Part shown: positions 17,165 through 26,259 of the stretch, one piece after another
How positions within the stretch are numbered: position 1 is the first letter of the stretch
Layout of the letters: the number at the start of each line of letters is the position of its first letter
DNA from: Providencia alcalifaciens DSM 30120
GTDB taxonomy: Bacteria > Pseudomonadota > Gammaproteobacteria > Enterobacterales > Enterobacteriaceae
Direction of reading: 5' to 3'
Length of the DNA: 64,000 bases
Assembly (NCBI RefSeq): GCF_000173415.1
Contig: NZ_ABXW01000019.1
Span: forward strand, 62,001 to 126,000
Notes under the pieces: generated by a model
Databases searched by the model: none
Told to the model about the DNA's origin: nothing
What the model saw: the letters and a program-made list of their open reading frames with translations, nothing else
Program-made: the position numbers and the translations under genes

Positions 17165-17569
17165 TTCATATTGTTGACACTCTTCTTGTAAGTCATCAAG
17201 TAAGCTTTGCGCATCAAATATAGGAGTGCTTTTCCCATTCGGTAGCATCATGATTGCCGTTTGAATATTGGCACTTGCCATATCCGGTAAGATTTCTGTC
17301 ATCAAATGTTCTAGTGTCATCGGTAGCGGATAACATTCTGCCCATTCATCCGTCAAACACAGTTCTACGTACTCTTTCGCAGCCCATAGCGGTAAAAATA
17401 AGCGGTGGTCATCATTCTGCGCGGTCACTAATCCATCATGGTTAGCTAATGTCCAAACCTGTTCCCAATCAGCAACTTTGCCAACAAAATAGAGATATCG
17501 GCGATGAGGGGAGAGCAATAGAACATTGTTGATCTCTTGCTTTTTAGGCGAAAAATAGGCGCTATTCAT
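17162..17569 (-). CDS. DUF2750-like protein
   Basis: A 135-residue soluble protein without signal peptide or membrane helix. The central stretch RLFLPLWAAKEYVELC and the following acidic/aromatic segment (DEWAECYPLPMTLEHLMTEILPDM) resemble the DUF2750 family, whose function is unknown. It ends with an acidic tail (LLDDLQEECQQYE). It is encoded alone, convergent with the deo operon and divergent from ynaI, so context gives no functional hint. Confidence 0.65.
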   Translation of the reverse strand: MNSAYFSPKKQEINNVLLLSPHRRYLYFVGKVADWEQVWTLANHDGLVTAQNDDHRLFLPLWAAKEYVELCLTDEWAECYPLPMTLEHLMTEILPDMASANIQTAIMMLPNGKSTPIFDAQSLLDDLQEECQQYE

Positions 17570-17712
17570 TATTGGATTACCTAAAAAGTAATTGATAATT
17601 ATTGAGATAACTAGGTGAATAATTGTTATCTTAGCAGTTATTCACTCACTATTTAGAGTGTTATATTTTACACAGCAAATTAGTTTTCAATGTCAGTTTA
17701 GGGCAATAAGAC

Positions 17713-18726
17713 ATGATAGAAGCACTACTCGAAAAATATGCCATTGGCATGACCATCATTGCCGTTTGTTTAGCCTTGTATTTGTTTTTCGAGGTTTTAC
17801 ATAAGCGACATAAACATAAGCGAAAAAGCATTTTGGTGCATGGCATTCAGACCATGGTTCTATGTGTAATGGTGCTAGTGGCAGCACAATCTATCGATAT
17901 GGCAACCAGTGATTTTGATTTAACCTTTATCTCGACATCACTAATTAACTTAATTGCCATATCGGTGATTGCATTAATTATCACGCGAAAATTCTTTCAG
18001 TTGGTTAACCGCCTTGAAAAGAAACAGATTAAAAAAGGGAGTGACCCTACCTCCGCACGTATCATTGCTCGAGTGTTTAAGACCGCCGTCATTGTCATTA
18101 TTATACTGTTATTTGGCGAACATTTTGGCATGAGCCTATCAGGATTAATGGCATTTGGCGGCATTGGCGGTATCGCTATCGGTATGGCGGGTAAAGATAT
18201 CCTGAGTAACTTTTTCTCTGGGATCATGCTGTACTTTGATCGTCCGTTCAATATAGGAGATTGGGTCAGTTCACCGGATAGAAATATCGAAGGTACGGTG
18301 GTGGAGATTGGCTGGCGCATCACTAAGATTGTCACTTTTGACCATCGCCCGCTGTATATTCCCAACTCACTGTTTTCCTCTATTAGTGTTGAAAACCCAG
18401 GACGAATGACCAATCGACGAATAAAAACGGAAATCGGTTTACGTTATGAGGATGCCGACAAGATCAGTGCGATTGTGGACGATATCCGTACAATGCTGAA
18501 GCAAGATGAGAACATCGATACTGGGCAAACAATATTGGTTTATTTCGATGCGTTTGCCGATTCTTCCCTGAATATTATGGTGTATTGTTTCACCAAAACG
18601 ACGGTTTGGGCGGAATGGTTAGATGCTCAGCAAGCGGTTTACTTGAAAATTATTGAGATAGTAAAAAGCCACAATGCGGACTTTGCGTATCCATCTCAAA
18701 CGCTGTATGTGGAAAGAAACAAGTAA
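17713..18726 (+). CDS. ynaI: MscS-family mechanosensitive channel YnaI
   Basis: A 337-residue inner-membrane channel close in length to E. coli YnaI (343). There are about four membrane helices before the pore helix ([30 protein letters not shown]), then the cytoplasmic MscS beta domain ([50 protein letters not shown]) and a C-terminal domain ([12 protein letters not shown]). These blocks match YnaI much better than the larger YbdG or YbiO. The channel opens under membrane tension to release solutes on hypo-osmotic shock. It is a single gene with a 140-bp upstream promoter region. Confidence 0.88.
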   Translation: MIEALLEKYAIGMTIIAVCLALYLFFEVLHKRHKHKRKSILVHGIQTMVLCVMVLVAAQSIDMATSDFDLTFISTSLINLIAISVIALIITRKFFQLVNRLEKKQIKKGSDPTSARIIARVFKTAVIVIIILLFGEHFGMSLSGLMAFGGIGGIAIGMAGKDILSNFFSGIMLYFDRPFNIGDWVSSPDRNIEGTVVEIGWRITKIVTFDHRPLYIPNSLFSSISVENPGRMTNRRIKTEIGLRYEDADKISAIVDDIRTMLKQDENIDTGQTILVYFDAFADSSLNIMVYCFTKTTVWAEWLDAQQAVYLKIIEIVKSHNADFAYPSQTLYVERNK

Positions 18727-18998
18727 CCTCGTTATCCTCGACAGTTAACCGACTGATTCACTACTGAGAGTGTTTGTTTCGGTCGGTTAATCTGCAAATA
18801 ATTTATTTTTTATGGTTTATGCTTAAAAAGCCAGCCTGTCTGCGCTTAAATTTTTATGCGATTAACCAGTGAGTTATAAAAAATATTTAACCTAGGCAAA
18901 ACTGAATAATTTTGCATTAATTCTGACTATTTCAATCTCAGTATCTATCAAGTATATTGAGCCCCTCTTTACCTCAGCTAACCAAGAGCCAGACTGCT

Positions 18999-21158
18999 AT
19001 GAAGAAAATCAATGTGGCATGTAGCCAGGGGGTCGCTATCTATTTTACCGGTCATTTCCAGTGGGTAGATATTCGCGATGCACAGTTAAATAATATTGCT
19101 GCGGTTGTGCTTTCTGAACAAGATGCCAACCAAGGACTGTGGAAGAGAGTTGCTGACAGTAAACTCAGTATTCCGCTGTTTGTCATTAGTGATAAACAGC
19201 TACCGGACAATGCCTCAATACCTGATTATTTAACCGCGCTCTTACCGCCAGCACCTGCTGCGCGTGAAGAAAATAGCCGCCAGTTACGTGATGCTGCAAA
19301 CCAATATCTTGAGCAGTTATTACCGCCATTTTTTGCACGCATGATGGACTACGCCGCGGGTCATAATGTGACATTTGCATGCCCAGGGCACCAAGGCGGA
19401 CAATTTTTCCGTCGCCACCCAACTGGCGAGCAGTTTTATCAATTCTACGGTGAAAACCTCTTTCGTACTGATTTGTGTAACGCCGATGTGGCGATGGGGG
19501 ATTTGCTGATCCACGAAGGTGCTGCAAAAGAAGCCCAGAAATTTGCCGCGAAAGTCTTTAATGCGGATAAAACGTACTTTGTACTGAATGGCACTTCATC
19601 ATCCAATAAAGTGGTGCTGAATGCCTTATTAACACCAGGTGATTTAGTGCTGTTTGACCGCAATAACCATAAATCTAACCATCATGGCGCCCTGATCCAA
19701 GCGGGGGCAACACCCGTTTACCTAGAAACGGCACGTAACCCATTTGGTTTTATTGGCGGGATTGATGCTCATTGTTTTACCGAAAGCTATCTGCGTAATG
19801 CGGTAAACGACGTGATGCCAGAAAAAGCGCAGCTTGAAAAACCGTTTCGCCTTGCCGTGATCCAGCTTGGCACCTATGACGGCACGGTGTACAACGCAAG
19901 GCAAGTGGTGGATAAAATTGGGCACCTTTGCGAATACATTCTATTTGACTCTGCATGGGTGGGTTATGAACAGTTTATTCCGATGATGCGCCAATGCTCG
20001 CCTTTATTGCTGGAATTGAATGAAAATGATCCCGGCATCATGGTGACGCAATCTGTTCACAAGCAGTTAGCTGGTTTTTCGCAAGCTTCACAGATCCATA
20101 AAAAAGATAATCATATCAAAGGACAGGATCGCTTTGTCTCCCATAAAAAGCTGAATAACGCATTTATGATGCATGCCTCTACTAGCCCGTTTTATCCGCT
20201 ATTTGCCTCACTCGATGTGAACGCACGTATGCACCAAGGTGCGGCGGGAGAAATGATGTGGATGGTGTGTGTGAGGCAAGGAATTGAGGTACGCAAATCC
20301 ATTATTCAACACTGCCGTCACTTTAGGCCGTTTGTGCCTGAGCTCGTGGATGGCAAGCCGTGGCATGAATATCCAACCGAACAAATTGCGTCGGAGCAGC
20401 GCTTTTTTAATTTTATACCGAAAGAGCGTTGGCATGCCTTTGATGGCTACGCGCAAGATCAATATTTCGTTGATCCTTGCAAGCTGATGCTGACGACACC
20501 GGGGATTGATGTCGAAAGTGGGGAGTATGAATCTTTCGGGGTGCCTGCCACGATTTTGGCGCATTTTCTGCGTGAACATGGTGTGATCCCTGAAAAATGT
20601 GATTTAAACTCGATTCTATTCCTGCTAACACCTGCTGAATCTCGTGAAAAGCTCGAGTTGTTGGTGTCCCACCTAGTACGATTTGAACAACTTTTGGATG
20701 AAGATGCGTTATTGGAAGACGTTTTACCTTCAGTGTATCAGCGTTATCAAGATCAGTATCAAGGTTACACTTTACGTCGATTATGCCAAGAAATGCATCA
20801 ATTGAGCGTAGATTTCAATATTAAGCAGCTACAAAAAGAGATGTTCCGTAAGGCGCATTTTCCACAAGTCAAAATGAACCCACAACAGGCTCATGTTGAG
20901 TTTATTCGTGGCAATGTGGAACTATTGCCGCTGGATGAGTTAGAAGGGCGTATTGCCGCAGAAGGGGCATTACCTTATCCACCAGGAGTACTGTGTGTTG
21001 TGCCGGGGGAAGTGTGGGCAGGTCCAGTCTTGCAATACTTTAAGGCGTTAGAGGCCGGAATTAATGCGTTACCCGGTTTTGCGCCAGAGTTACAAGGTGT
21101 CTATATCTCGAAAAATGAAGATGGACCAAAACGCGTGTATGCACATGTTTTGAAATAA
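18999..21158 (+). CDS. speC: Ornithine decarboxylase
   Basis: A 719-residue PLP-dependent decarboxylase of the Orn/Lys/Arg type converting ornithine to putrescine. It has an N-terminal receiver-like wing domain (about 1-105), a PLP domain (FACPGHQGGQFFRRHP, YFVLNGTSSSNKVV, FDSAWVGYEQF) with the PLP lysine at K355 in SVHKQLAGFSQ, the same number as in E. coli, and a C-terminal domain ending GVYISKNEDGPKRVYAHVLK. ATG 18999 gives the family N-terminus; a TTG at 18957 would add 14 residues. No potE antiporter gene follows, which favours the biosynthetic SpeC over the inducible SpeF, but similarity alone does not separate them. The upstream gap holds GTTAACCGAC...GTCGGTTAA (about 18743-18790), a possible mRNA stem. 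Confidence 0.85.
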   Translation: MKKINVACSQGVAIYFTGHFQWVDIRDAQLNNIAAVVLSEQDANQGLWKRVADSKLSIPLFVISDKQLPDNASIPDYLTALLPPAPAAREENSRQLRDAANQYLEQLLPPFFARMMDYAAGHNVTFACPGHQGGQFFRRHPTGEQFYQFYGENLFRTDLCNADVAMGDLLIHEGAAKEAQKFAAKVFNADKTYFVLNGTSSSNKVVLNALLTPGDLVLFDRNNHKSNHHGALIQAGATPVYLETARNPFGFIGGIDAHCFTESYLRNAVNDVMPEKAQLEKPFRLAVIQLGTYDGTVYNARQVVDKIGHLCEYILFDSAWVGYEQFIPMMRQCSPLLLELNENDPGIMVTQSVHKQLAGFSQASQIHKKDNHIKGQDRFVSHKKLNNAFMMHASTSPFYPLFASLDVNARMHQGAAGEMMWMVCVRQGIEVRKSIIQHCRHFRPFVPELVDGKPWHEYPTEQIASEQRFFNFIPKERWHAFDGYAQDQYFVDPCKLMLTTPGIDVESGEYESFGVPATILAHFLREHGVIPEKCDLNSILFLLTPAESREKLELLVSHLVRFEQLLDEDALLEDVLPSVYQRYQDQYQGYTLRRLCQEMHQLSVDFNIKQLQKEMFRKAHFPQVKMNPQQAHVEFIRGNVELLPLDELEGRIAAEGALPYPPGVLCVVPGEVWAGPVLQYFKALEAGINALPGFAPELQGVYISKNEDGPKRVYAHVLK

Positions 21159-21256
21159 ATTTATTCGTATTCAGACATCACGCATAGATTTTGCCGAATG
21201 AGATAGTTAAATTGGGATCCGCAAATGTGGATCCCGATTGACGATAAGGCAACCCT

Positions 21257-22192
21257 ATGACGAAAAAGATTATTCTCGACTGTGACCCTGGGCATGACGA
21301 TGCTATCGCTATGCTACTGGCTTACGGTAATCCAGACATCGATTTACTCGCCGTCACCACGGTTGCAGGCAACCAAACCCTTGAAAAAGTCACCCGCAAC
21401 GCACTCGCAATCGCTGAAATGGCGAATATTCGCGGCATTCCTTTTGCGGCAGGCTCCGCACGTCCCTTAGTGCGAGAAGTGGAAGTTGCACCGGATATTC
21501 ACGGAGACTCTGGATTAGATGGTCCAGAGTTACCGACGCCAACGCTGTCATTAGATGGGCGTCACGGAGTGAATCTGATCATTGATACCATTATGTCCCA
21601 CCCGCCAAAAACCATTACGCTGGTTCCTACCGGTGCGTTAACCAATATCGCTTTAGCAGCAAGATTGGAGCCACGGATAGTTGAACGAGTGAAAGAGGTC
21701 GTGCTGATGGGGGGCGGTTACCATGTAGGAAACTGGAGCCCAGTAGCTGAGTTCAATATCAAGATTGACCCTGAGGCAGCACACATTGTTTTCAATGAGA
21801 AATGGCCTCTGACGATGGTTGGATTAGATTTAACTCATCAAGCATTGGCAACTGAAGATGTGGTCGCAAAAATCGCTCAAATTGATACGCAATGTTCGCA
21901 GTTTGTTGTCGAATTATTGGATTTCTTTGGGAAAATGTACAAACAGGCACAAGGTTTTGATGCGCCGCCAGTGCATGATCCTTGCGCGGTTGCCTATATT
22001 ATTGACCCTTCCGTCATGACCACGCAGAAAGTCCCTGTGGATATTGAATTGACGGGAACACTCACGCTTGGAATGACTGTGGCAGATTTTCGCCATCCAG
22101 CCCCAGCGGATTGCCACACGCAGGTAGCGGTAAAATTAGACCGCGACAAGTTTTGGCAAATGGTCATCGACGCACTGAAGAATATTGGTTAA
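21257..22192 (+). CDS. Nucleoside hydrolase (pyrimidine/inosine-uridine type)
   Basis: A 311-residue protein of the Rih/IUNH family that splits ribonucleosides into base and ribose. The Ca-binding DCDPGHDDA motif is at residues 8-16, followed by VTTVAGNQTLEKVTRNAL, HGDSGLDGP, VPTGALTNIA, MGGGYHVGNWSPVAEFNIKIDPEAA and the late PPVHDPCAVAY motif carrying the catalytic His. Length equals E. coli RihA, but the sequence is not close enough for me to choose between RihA and RihB. A GGGATCC/GGATCCC hairpin (21214-21235) lies just upstream of the start, in the leader. The downstream DUF6882-like gene follows after only a few bases, so the two are probably co-transcribed. Confidence 0.9.
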   Translation: MTKKIILDCDPGHDDAIAMLLAYGNPDIDLLAVTTVAGNQTLEKVTRNALAIAEMANIRGIPFAAGSARPLVREVEVAPDIHGDSGLDGPELPTPTLSLDGRHGVNLIIDTIMSHPPKTITLVPTGALTNIALAARLEPRIVERVKEVVLMGGGYHVGNWSPVAEFNIKIDPEAAHIVFNEKWPLTMVGLDLTHQALATEDVVAKIAQIDTQCSQFVVELLDFFGKMYKQAQGFDAPPVHDPCAVAYIIDPSVMTTQKVPVDIELTGTLTLGMTVADFRHPAPADCHTQVAVKLDRDKFWQMVIDALKNIG

Positions 22193-22208
22193 TGGGATTG
22201 TATTTAAC

Positions 22209-22682
22209 ATGAATAGTGAATTAGAACAGATGCCTTACGAGGCATTAATCGAACGCAGCATGAATTCCCTGCAACTGAAAAACCAGTTCCATTGTGATAA
22301 TTGGAAACTGGACGAAGCCAGTTGGTCGGTGGATCAAGATGAAGGCACCATTATTTTTCATGCGCCAGATAATGTGATGGTCACTGCACCAGTGCAAATT
22401 ATTGGGACATATGACCAACATGTGGGTAGTTGGATGTGGGGCTGGGCTAATAGCTCCATTGAAGAGCCATTAATGCGAGATGCAATTGCGGTTAAAGCTT
22501 ACGGTGAACGGCAAGATAATAGCTTGCTGACTTCCCGTGTGAGCGATATCGAAGAGTATGATGCATGGCAGTTGGCGGCATTGGCATGTGAGTTGAATGA
22601 GCAGCAAGGTGTTTATCGCGGCGTTGCAGGCAGCACACTTATTTTTATGACTTTCGGTCAAGTTTCCCTCCAAAAAATATAA
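22209..22682 (+). CDS. DUF6882-like protein
   Basis: About 157 residues, soluble, with the run GTYDQHVGSWMWGWANSSIEE, YGERQDNSLL, DAWQLAALACELNEQQGVYRG and ending STLIFMTFGQVSL. This pattern matches the DUF6882 family, of unknown function. I chose the ATG at 22209 (MNSELEQ); an earlier TTG at 22185 would overlap the end of the nucleoside hydrolase gene. It appears to be the second gene of that unit, but there is no evidence that it takes part in nucleoside breakdown. Confidence 0.65.
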   Translation: MNSELEQMPYEALIERSMNSLQLKNQFHCDNWKLDEASWSVDQDEGTIIFHAPDNVMVTAPVQIIGTYDQHVGSWMWGWANSSIEEPLMRDAIAVKAYGERQDNSLLTSRVSDIEEYDAWQLAALACELNEQQGVYRGVAGSTLIFMTFGQVSLQKI

Positions 22683-22876
22683 ACCAGAAGCGCCTTTTTT
22701 ATTGTTGATAAAAAGGGCGTCAGGTTTCAGTCTGTTTATTCTTGCCAGCTAAATGATTAGCTTGCTAATTTTTATTCAGAAAAAGTGTTTTTCTATATGC
22801 GTTATATTCAGAAAATAAGAAAGTATTGGAACGTACATATTTTCTATTTTTTCATGAAACGCATAAGGAACCTTAC

Positions 22877-23488
22877 ATGTACGAAGGTCAAAAACCGGAA
22901 AAGGCATTACCTGAGAGCGCACAACTGCAATGGGTTATCCAAGGGATGGGGGTTTACAATACCCTCAAAGTCACACTAGAAAATCACATAACGAATATCA
23001 CGAATAAAGTAGATAGCAATCATGAAATTCTGAAGGAAAAACTGGATGATAAGCATGATTCTGCTTTGGCAAGAATGGATGATAGTTGTGGTGTGTTGCA
23101 AGAAAAAATAGATGCTTTACAAATAAAAATGGATGAGCGATGCAACACTTTGCAAGAGAAGATGGATGAACGGTGTAATGCCTTACAAACAAAAATGGAT
23201 GAACGATGTGATGCTTTGCAAACAAGGATGGATGAGAGATGTAGTACTTTGCAAGAAAAAATGGATGAACGGTGTAGTGCTTTGCAAGCAAGAATGGATA
23301 TTCGATGCGATGCTTTGCAAGAAAAGATAGATGATAAATATAATATATTAGTTCAGTCTATTTTGAGATCAGAACAATCAGTTCTTAACCAGATTAAGGA
23401 TATGCAATCCGCTAATTTAAAATGGTTTATTGGGATTATTGTTGGCACAGGTATTGCATTTTATAAAGTATTTACCATGAGCCCATGA
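22877..23488 (+). CDS. Membrane-tailed coiled-coil protein of 11-residue Cys repeats
   Basis: A 203-residue protein I do not recognise. Residues about 1-65 include a helical start with N-terminal similarity among segments such as DSNHEILKEKLDDKHD. Then come about seven to eight copies of an 11-residue unit, consensus MDERCxALQxK, each with one Cys. A basic/hydrophobic stretch follows and a single C-terminal membrane helix (LKWFIGIIVGTGIAFYKVF). Eleven-residue periodicity implies a right-handed (hendecad) coiled coil standing on the membrane, with a Cys stripe. The ATG at 22877 is preceded by AAGGAA six bases upstream; a start at 22826 lacks this. It resembles in design the CCDC90/DUF1640-type coiled-coil membrane proteins, but no homology is claimed. 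Confidence 0.75.
   Translation: MYEGQKPEKALPESAQLQWVIQGMGVYNTLKVTLENHITNITNKVDSNHEILKEKLDDKHDSALARMDDSCGVLQEKIDALQIKMDERCNTLQEKMDERCNALQTKMDERCDALQTRMDERCSTLQEKMDERCSALQARMDIRCDALQEKIDDKYNILVQSILRSEQSVLNQIKDMQSANLKWFIGIIVGTGIAFYKVFTMSP
23075..23350. repeat. 33-bp tandem repeats within the coiled-coil gene
   Basis: Imperfect 33-bp units beginning ATGGATGAACGATGYR and containing TTGCAAG/TTACAAAC repeat about seven to eight times without gaps, encoding 11 residues each. They are coding, in frame and contiguous, so this is a VNTR and not a CRISPR array. Confidence 0.9.
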
Positions 23489-23612
23489 GGTTGAAATCCA
23501 GCCAACTTCTTCTTGCTTTTTAATTAGTTGAATATCGATAGATCATTATTAAAACAAAAATCCCAGAAAGTTGCTTAATTCCTCGAAAATGATCCGCACA
23601 GTTTATTATGAC

Positions 23613-23648
23613 AAAAGAAAGCCAGCTGTTAAAATGCGGCTTTCTTTT
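23613..23648 (+). terminator. Terminator upstream of dusA
   Basis: AAAAGAAAGCC (23613-23623) pairs with GGCTTTCTTTT (23638-23648) around a 14-base loop. It ends the coiled-coil gene and separates it from dusA; the A/T-rich lower stem makes it usable in either direction. Confidence 0.7.
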
Positions 23649-23702
23649 GCTATTTCACAACAGCATAAGCCTTAAATTCGATATCAACGCCAAAAGACCA
23701 AC

Positions 23703-24728
23703 ATGCAACAAAATCAAACGATAGAACAAAATACACCATCAACAATTGGTGGTTACAAAAACCTTAACCGCTTTTCGGTTGCGCCAATGCTCGATTGGAC
23801 CGACCGTCATTGCCGTTACTTCCATCGCTTATTAACGAAAAATACGTTGTTGTATACGGAAATGGTGACAACAGGTGCGATTATTTATGGCAAAGGTGAT
23901 TACCTAGCTTACAGTGAAGAAGAGCATCCTGTCTCTTTACAATTAGGGGGCAGTGACCCCGTCGCACTCGCTCAATGTGCCAAACTTGCCGAAGAACGCG
24001 GTTACGATGAAATTAACCTAAACGTCGGTTGCCCATCAGATCGCGTACAGAATGGTCGTTTTGGCGCGTGCTTGATGGCGGATGCTCAGCTGGTGGCAGA
24101 CTGTGTAAAAGCGATGCGTGATGTGGTTTCTATCCCTGTTACGGTGAAAACGCGTATTGGGATTGATGAGCAAGATAGTTACGAATTCTTATGTGAATTT
24201 ATCGATACAGTCTCTACAAAAGGTGACTGTGAGATGTTTATTATCCATGCACGTAAAGCGTGGTTATCAGGTTTAAGCCCGAAAGAAAACCGTGAAATTC
24301 CACCATTGGATTACCCGCGGGTATATCAATTAAAGCGTGATTTTCCTCATTTAACGATGGCGATAAATGGCGGAATTAAGACCCTTGAAGAAGCTAAAGA
24401 GCATTTAAAATATTTGGATGGTGTAATGGTTGGGCGCGAAGCGTATCAAAATCCGTCTATTTTAACCGCAGTAGATAATCAATTGTTTGATGAAAATATG
24501 CCTATTGTTGATAGCGTTGCGGCGGTGCGCAGTATGTATCCGTATATCGAAAATGAGCTCTCTAAAGGCGCTTATTTAGGGCACATGACTCGCCATATGT
24601 TAGGGATTTTCCAAGGTATTCCAGGGGCTCGCCAGTGGCGTCGTCATTTAAGTGAAAATGCTCATAAACAAGGCGCAGATCTCTCTGTGGTTGAACAAGC
24701 CCTCGCATTTGTGACTCGTGGCGAGTAA
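23703..24728 (+). CDS. dusA: tRNA-dihydrouridine synthase A
   Basis: A 341-residue FMN enzyme that reduces uridines 20/20a in the tRNA D-loop. The TIM-barrel begins [20 protein letters not shown] and carries the catalytic Cys in [21 protein letters not shown], followed by [32 protein letters not shown] and [11 protein letters not shown], all typical of DusA. Length is in the family range. In E. coli dusA precedes pspG, qorA and dnaB, and the same order holds here with a different small gene in pspG's place. Confidence 0.95.
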   Translation: MQQNQTIEQNTPSTIGGYKNLNRFSVAPMLDWTDRHCRYFHRLLTKNTLLYTEMVTTGAIIYGKGDYLAYSEEEHPVSLQLGGSDPVALAQCAKLAEERGYDEINLNVGCPSDRVQNGRFGACLMADAQLVADCVKAMRDVVSIPVTVKTRIGIDEQDSYEFLCEFIDTVSTKGDCEMFIIHARKAWLSGLSPKENREIPPLDYPRVYQLKRDFPHLTMAINGGIKTLEEAKEHLKYLDGVMVGREAYQNPSILTAVDNQLFDENMPIVDSVAAVRSMYPYIENELSKGAYLGHMTRHMLGIFQGIPGARQWRRHLSENAHKQGADLSVVEQALAFVTRGE

Positions 24729-24825
24729 ATATTACTTAAATGGAATTTTGATTTTTATTGATGCTGACCGAATAATATTATCTGCATGTTATGATTAAAT
24801 TCATTTAATCAATAGGAAGATGCGG

Positions 24826-24999
24826 ATGAAAAGATTAATGACAGCTTCGTTGCTACTGCTGGTTGCTGGGTGCTCAAGTTCAGGTGGACAAATGCGGGAA
24901 CCACCAAAGCAGGATCCTTATGAGGGAACAGTGTACAACACCATTAAAGAGAACCAGCAAATCTATAAAGATCAGCAGGCTCATAAAGGACACTATTAG
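24826..24999 (+). CDS. Small outer-membrane-type lipoprotein, 57 residues
   Basis: A short open frame: MKRLMTASLLLLVAGCSSSGGQ, then a polar, Tyr/Gln-rich tail ending KDQQAHKGHY. The lipobox LVAGC places the acylated Cys at residue 16, and Ser at +2 predicts sorting to the outer membrane. AGGAAG lies six bases before the ATG at 24826; an in-frame ATG at 24820 has no spacing left for it. I do not recognise the family. It occupies the slot of pspG in E. coli gene order and is followed by a strong terminator shared with qor. Confidence 0.8.
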   Translation: MKRLMTASLLLLVAGCSSSGGQMREPPKQDPYEGTVYNTIKENQQIYKDQQAHKGHY

Positions 25000-25024
25000 T
25001 TAAAATTGAAATTATCAGGCATTT

Positions 25025-25058
25025 AAAAGCGCCAGTTATTGCAGACTGGCGCTTTTTT
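25025..25058 (+). terminator. Bidirectional terminator, lipoprotein gene / qor
   Basis: AAAAGCGCCAGT (25025-25036) pairs perfectly with ACTGGCGCTTTT (25045-25056) around an 8-base loop, followed by more T. It serves the convergent lipoprotein (+) and qor (-) genes. Confidence 0.9.
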
Positions 25059-25063
25059 ATTGA

Positions 25064-26047
25064 TTAAGGAATTAGCAGACTAGAGCCTTGGGTTTTGCGT
25101 TGTTCCAGTGTTTGGTGTGCTTTTTGCACATCTTTCAGCGCAAAAATTTGTGATGAAGGAACATCCACATTGAGTTTGCCACTTAAAATCATATCAAACA
25201 GAGCTTTACTTGCTTGGTTTAACTCTTCTCTGTTAGTGACATAACCGCCAAGTGATGGGCGGGTTACATACAGGGAACCTTTTTGATTTAAGATCCCTAA
25301 ATTAACACCCGTCACGGCACCTGAGGCATTACCAAAGCTTACCATTAAGCCCCGACGTTTCAGTGAGTCTAAAGAGGCTAGCCAAGTTGCCTGACCTACT
25401 GAGTCATACACCACATTGACTTTTTCACCCTTCGTAATTTCTTTCACACGCTCAGCAATATTTTCGGTTTGGTAATTAATGACTTCCCATGCGCCTGCGG
25501 CTTTCGCACGCTGCGCTTTCTCGTCTGAGCCTACCGTACCAATCATTTTTGCACCTAACGCTTTTGCCCATTGGCAGGCAATTAAGCCCACGCCGCCAGC
25601 GGCTGCATGGAATAAGAAAATTTCATCTTTTTGAACTTGATAGGTTTGGTTTAGCAGGTAATAAACAGTCATTCCTTTCAATGAACAAGCTGCGGCTTGC
25701 TCAAACGTAATGCCATCTGGGAGATGTGCAACCGCACTTTCGGGAACATTATGCACTTCGCTATAAGCCCCTAATGGACCTTGAGCATAAACGACGCGGT
25801 CACCCGGTTTGAAACCGGTTACTTGAGAGCCGGTTTTAACGACGATGCCAGCAGCTTCAGTGCCAAGCCCACATGGCAAGCTTGCAACTGGGTATAACCC
25901 ACTACGAACGTAAGTATCAATAAAGTTGATGCCAATTGCGCGGTTTTCAATTTGAATTTCGTTTTCCGCAGGAGCGTTCGGGGAATAGTCAACAAAATTG
26001 AGAACTTCAGGACCACCATGTTGCGAAAATTCAATACGTTTTGCCAT
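25064..26047 (-). CDS. qor: NADPH:quinone oxidoreductase
   Basis: A 327-residue zinc-free medium-chain dehydrogenase close to E. coli QorA in length and sequence (AKRIEFSQHGGPEVL, IGINFIDTYVRSGLYP, GLGTEAAGIV, DRVVYAQGPLGAYS). The NADPH-binding AAAGGVGLIACQWAKALGAK and the block RRGLMVSFGNASGAVTGVNLGILNQKGSLYVTRPSL follow, and the end is TQGSSLLIP. It reduces quinones by one electron in the cytosol. The ATG at 26047 has GGAG seven bases upstream and gives the E. coli-like N-terminus; an ATG at 26059 is the other option. It is divergent from dnaB, as in E. coli. Confidence 0.95.
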   Translation of the reverse strand: MAKRIEFSQHGGPEVLNFVDYSPNAPAENEIQIENRAIGINFIDTYVRSGLYPVASLPCGLGTEAAGIVVKTGSQVTGFKPGDRVVYAQGPLGAYSEVHNVPESAVAHLPDGITFEQAAACSLKGMTVYYLLNQTYQVQKDEIFLFHAAAGGVGLIACQWAKALGAKMIGTVGSDEKAQRAKAAGAWEVINYQTENIAERVKEITKGEKVNVVYDSVGQATWLASLDSLKRRGLMVSFGNASGAVTGVNLGILNQKGSLYVTRPSLGGYVTNREELNQASKALFDMILSGKLNVDVPSSQIFALKDVQKAHQTLEQRKTQGSSLLIP

Positions 26048-26259
26048 GATCATCTCCAATGGGTGAGTTTGTTTTTATTAACAGTATCAATAGCGCCATC
26101 ATAACGCGATGCTTTAATAAGAAGAATTATCGGTTTGTGCGCTGCGTTAAGATAGCGGCTGTAATAATATCTTGTATAGATAACAAGAAAGACGCCACAT
26201 GACACCTCAGATTGGCGTATACTAACTGTTGGTTAATTATAGACGTGGATATTTCAAGT

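Noticed and set aside
18819-18872. 17-codon frame upstream of speC as a SpeFL-type arrest leader
   Set aside because: The peptide (MLKKPACLRLNFYAINQ) does not resemble SpeFL, has no clear ribosome-binding site, and no potE gene follows.
23075-23350. CRISPR-like array of 33-bp repeats
   Set aside because: The repeats are contiguous without spacers, lie in one reading frame and encode an 11-residue unit.
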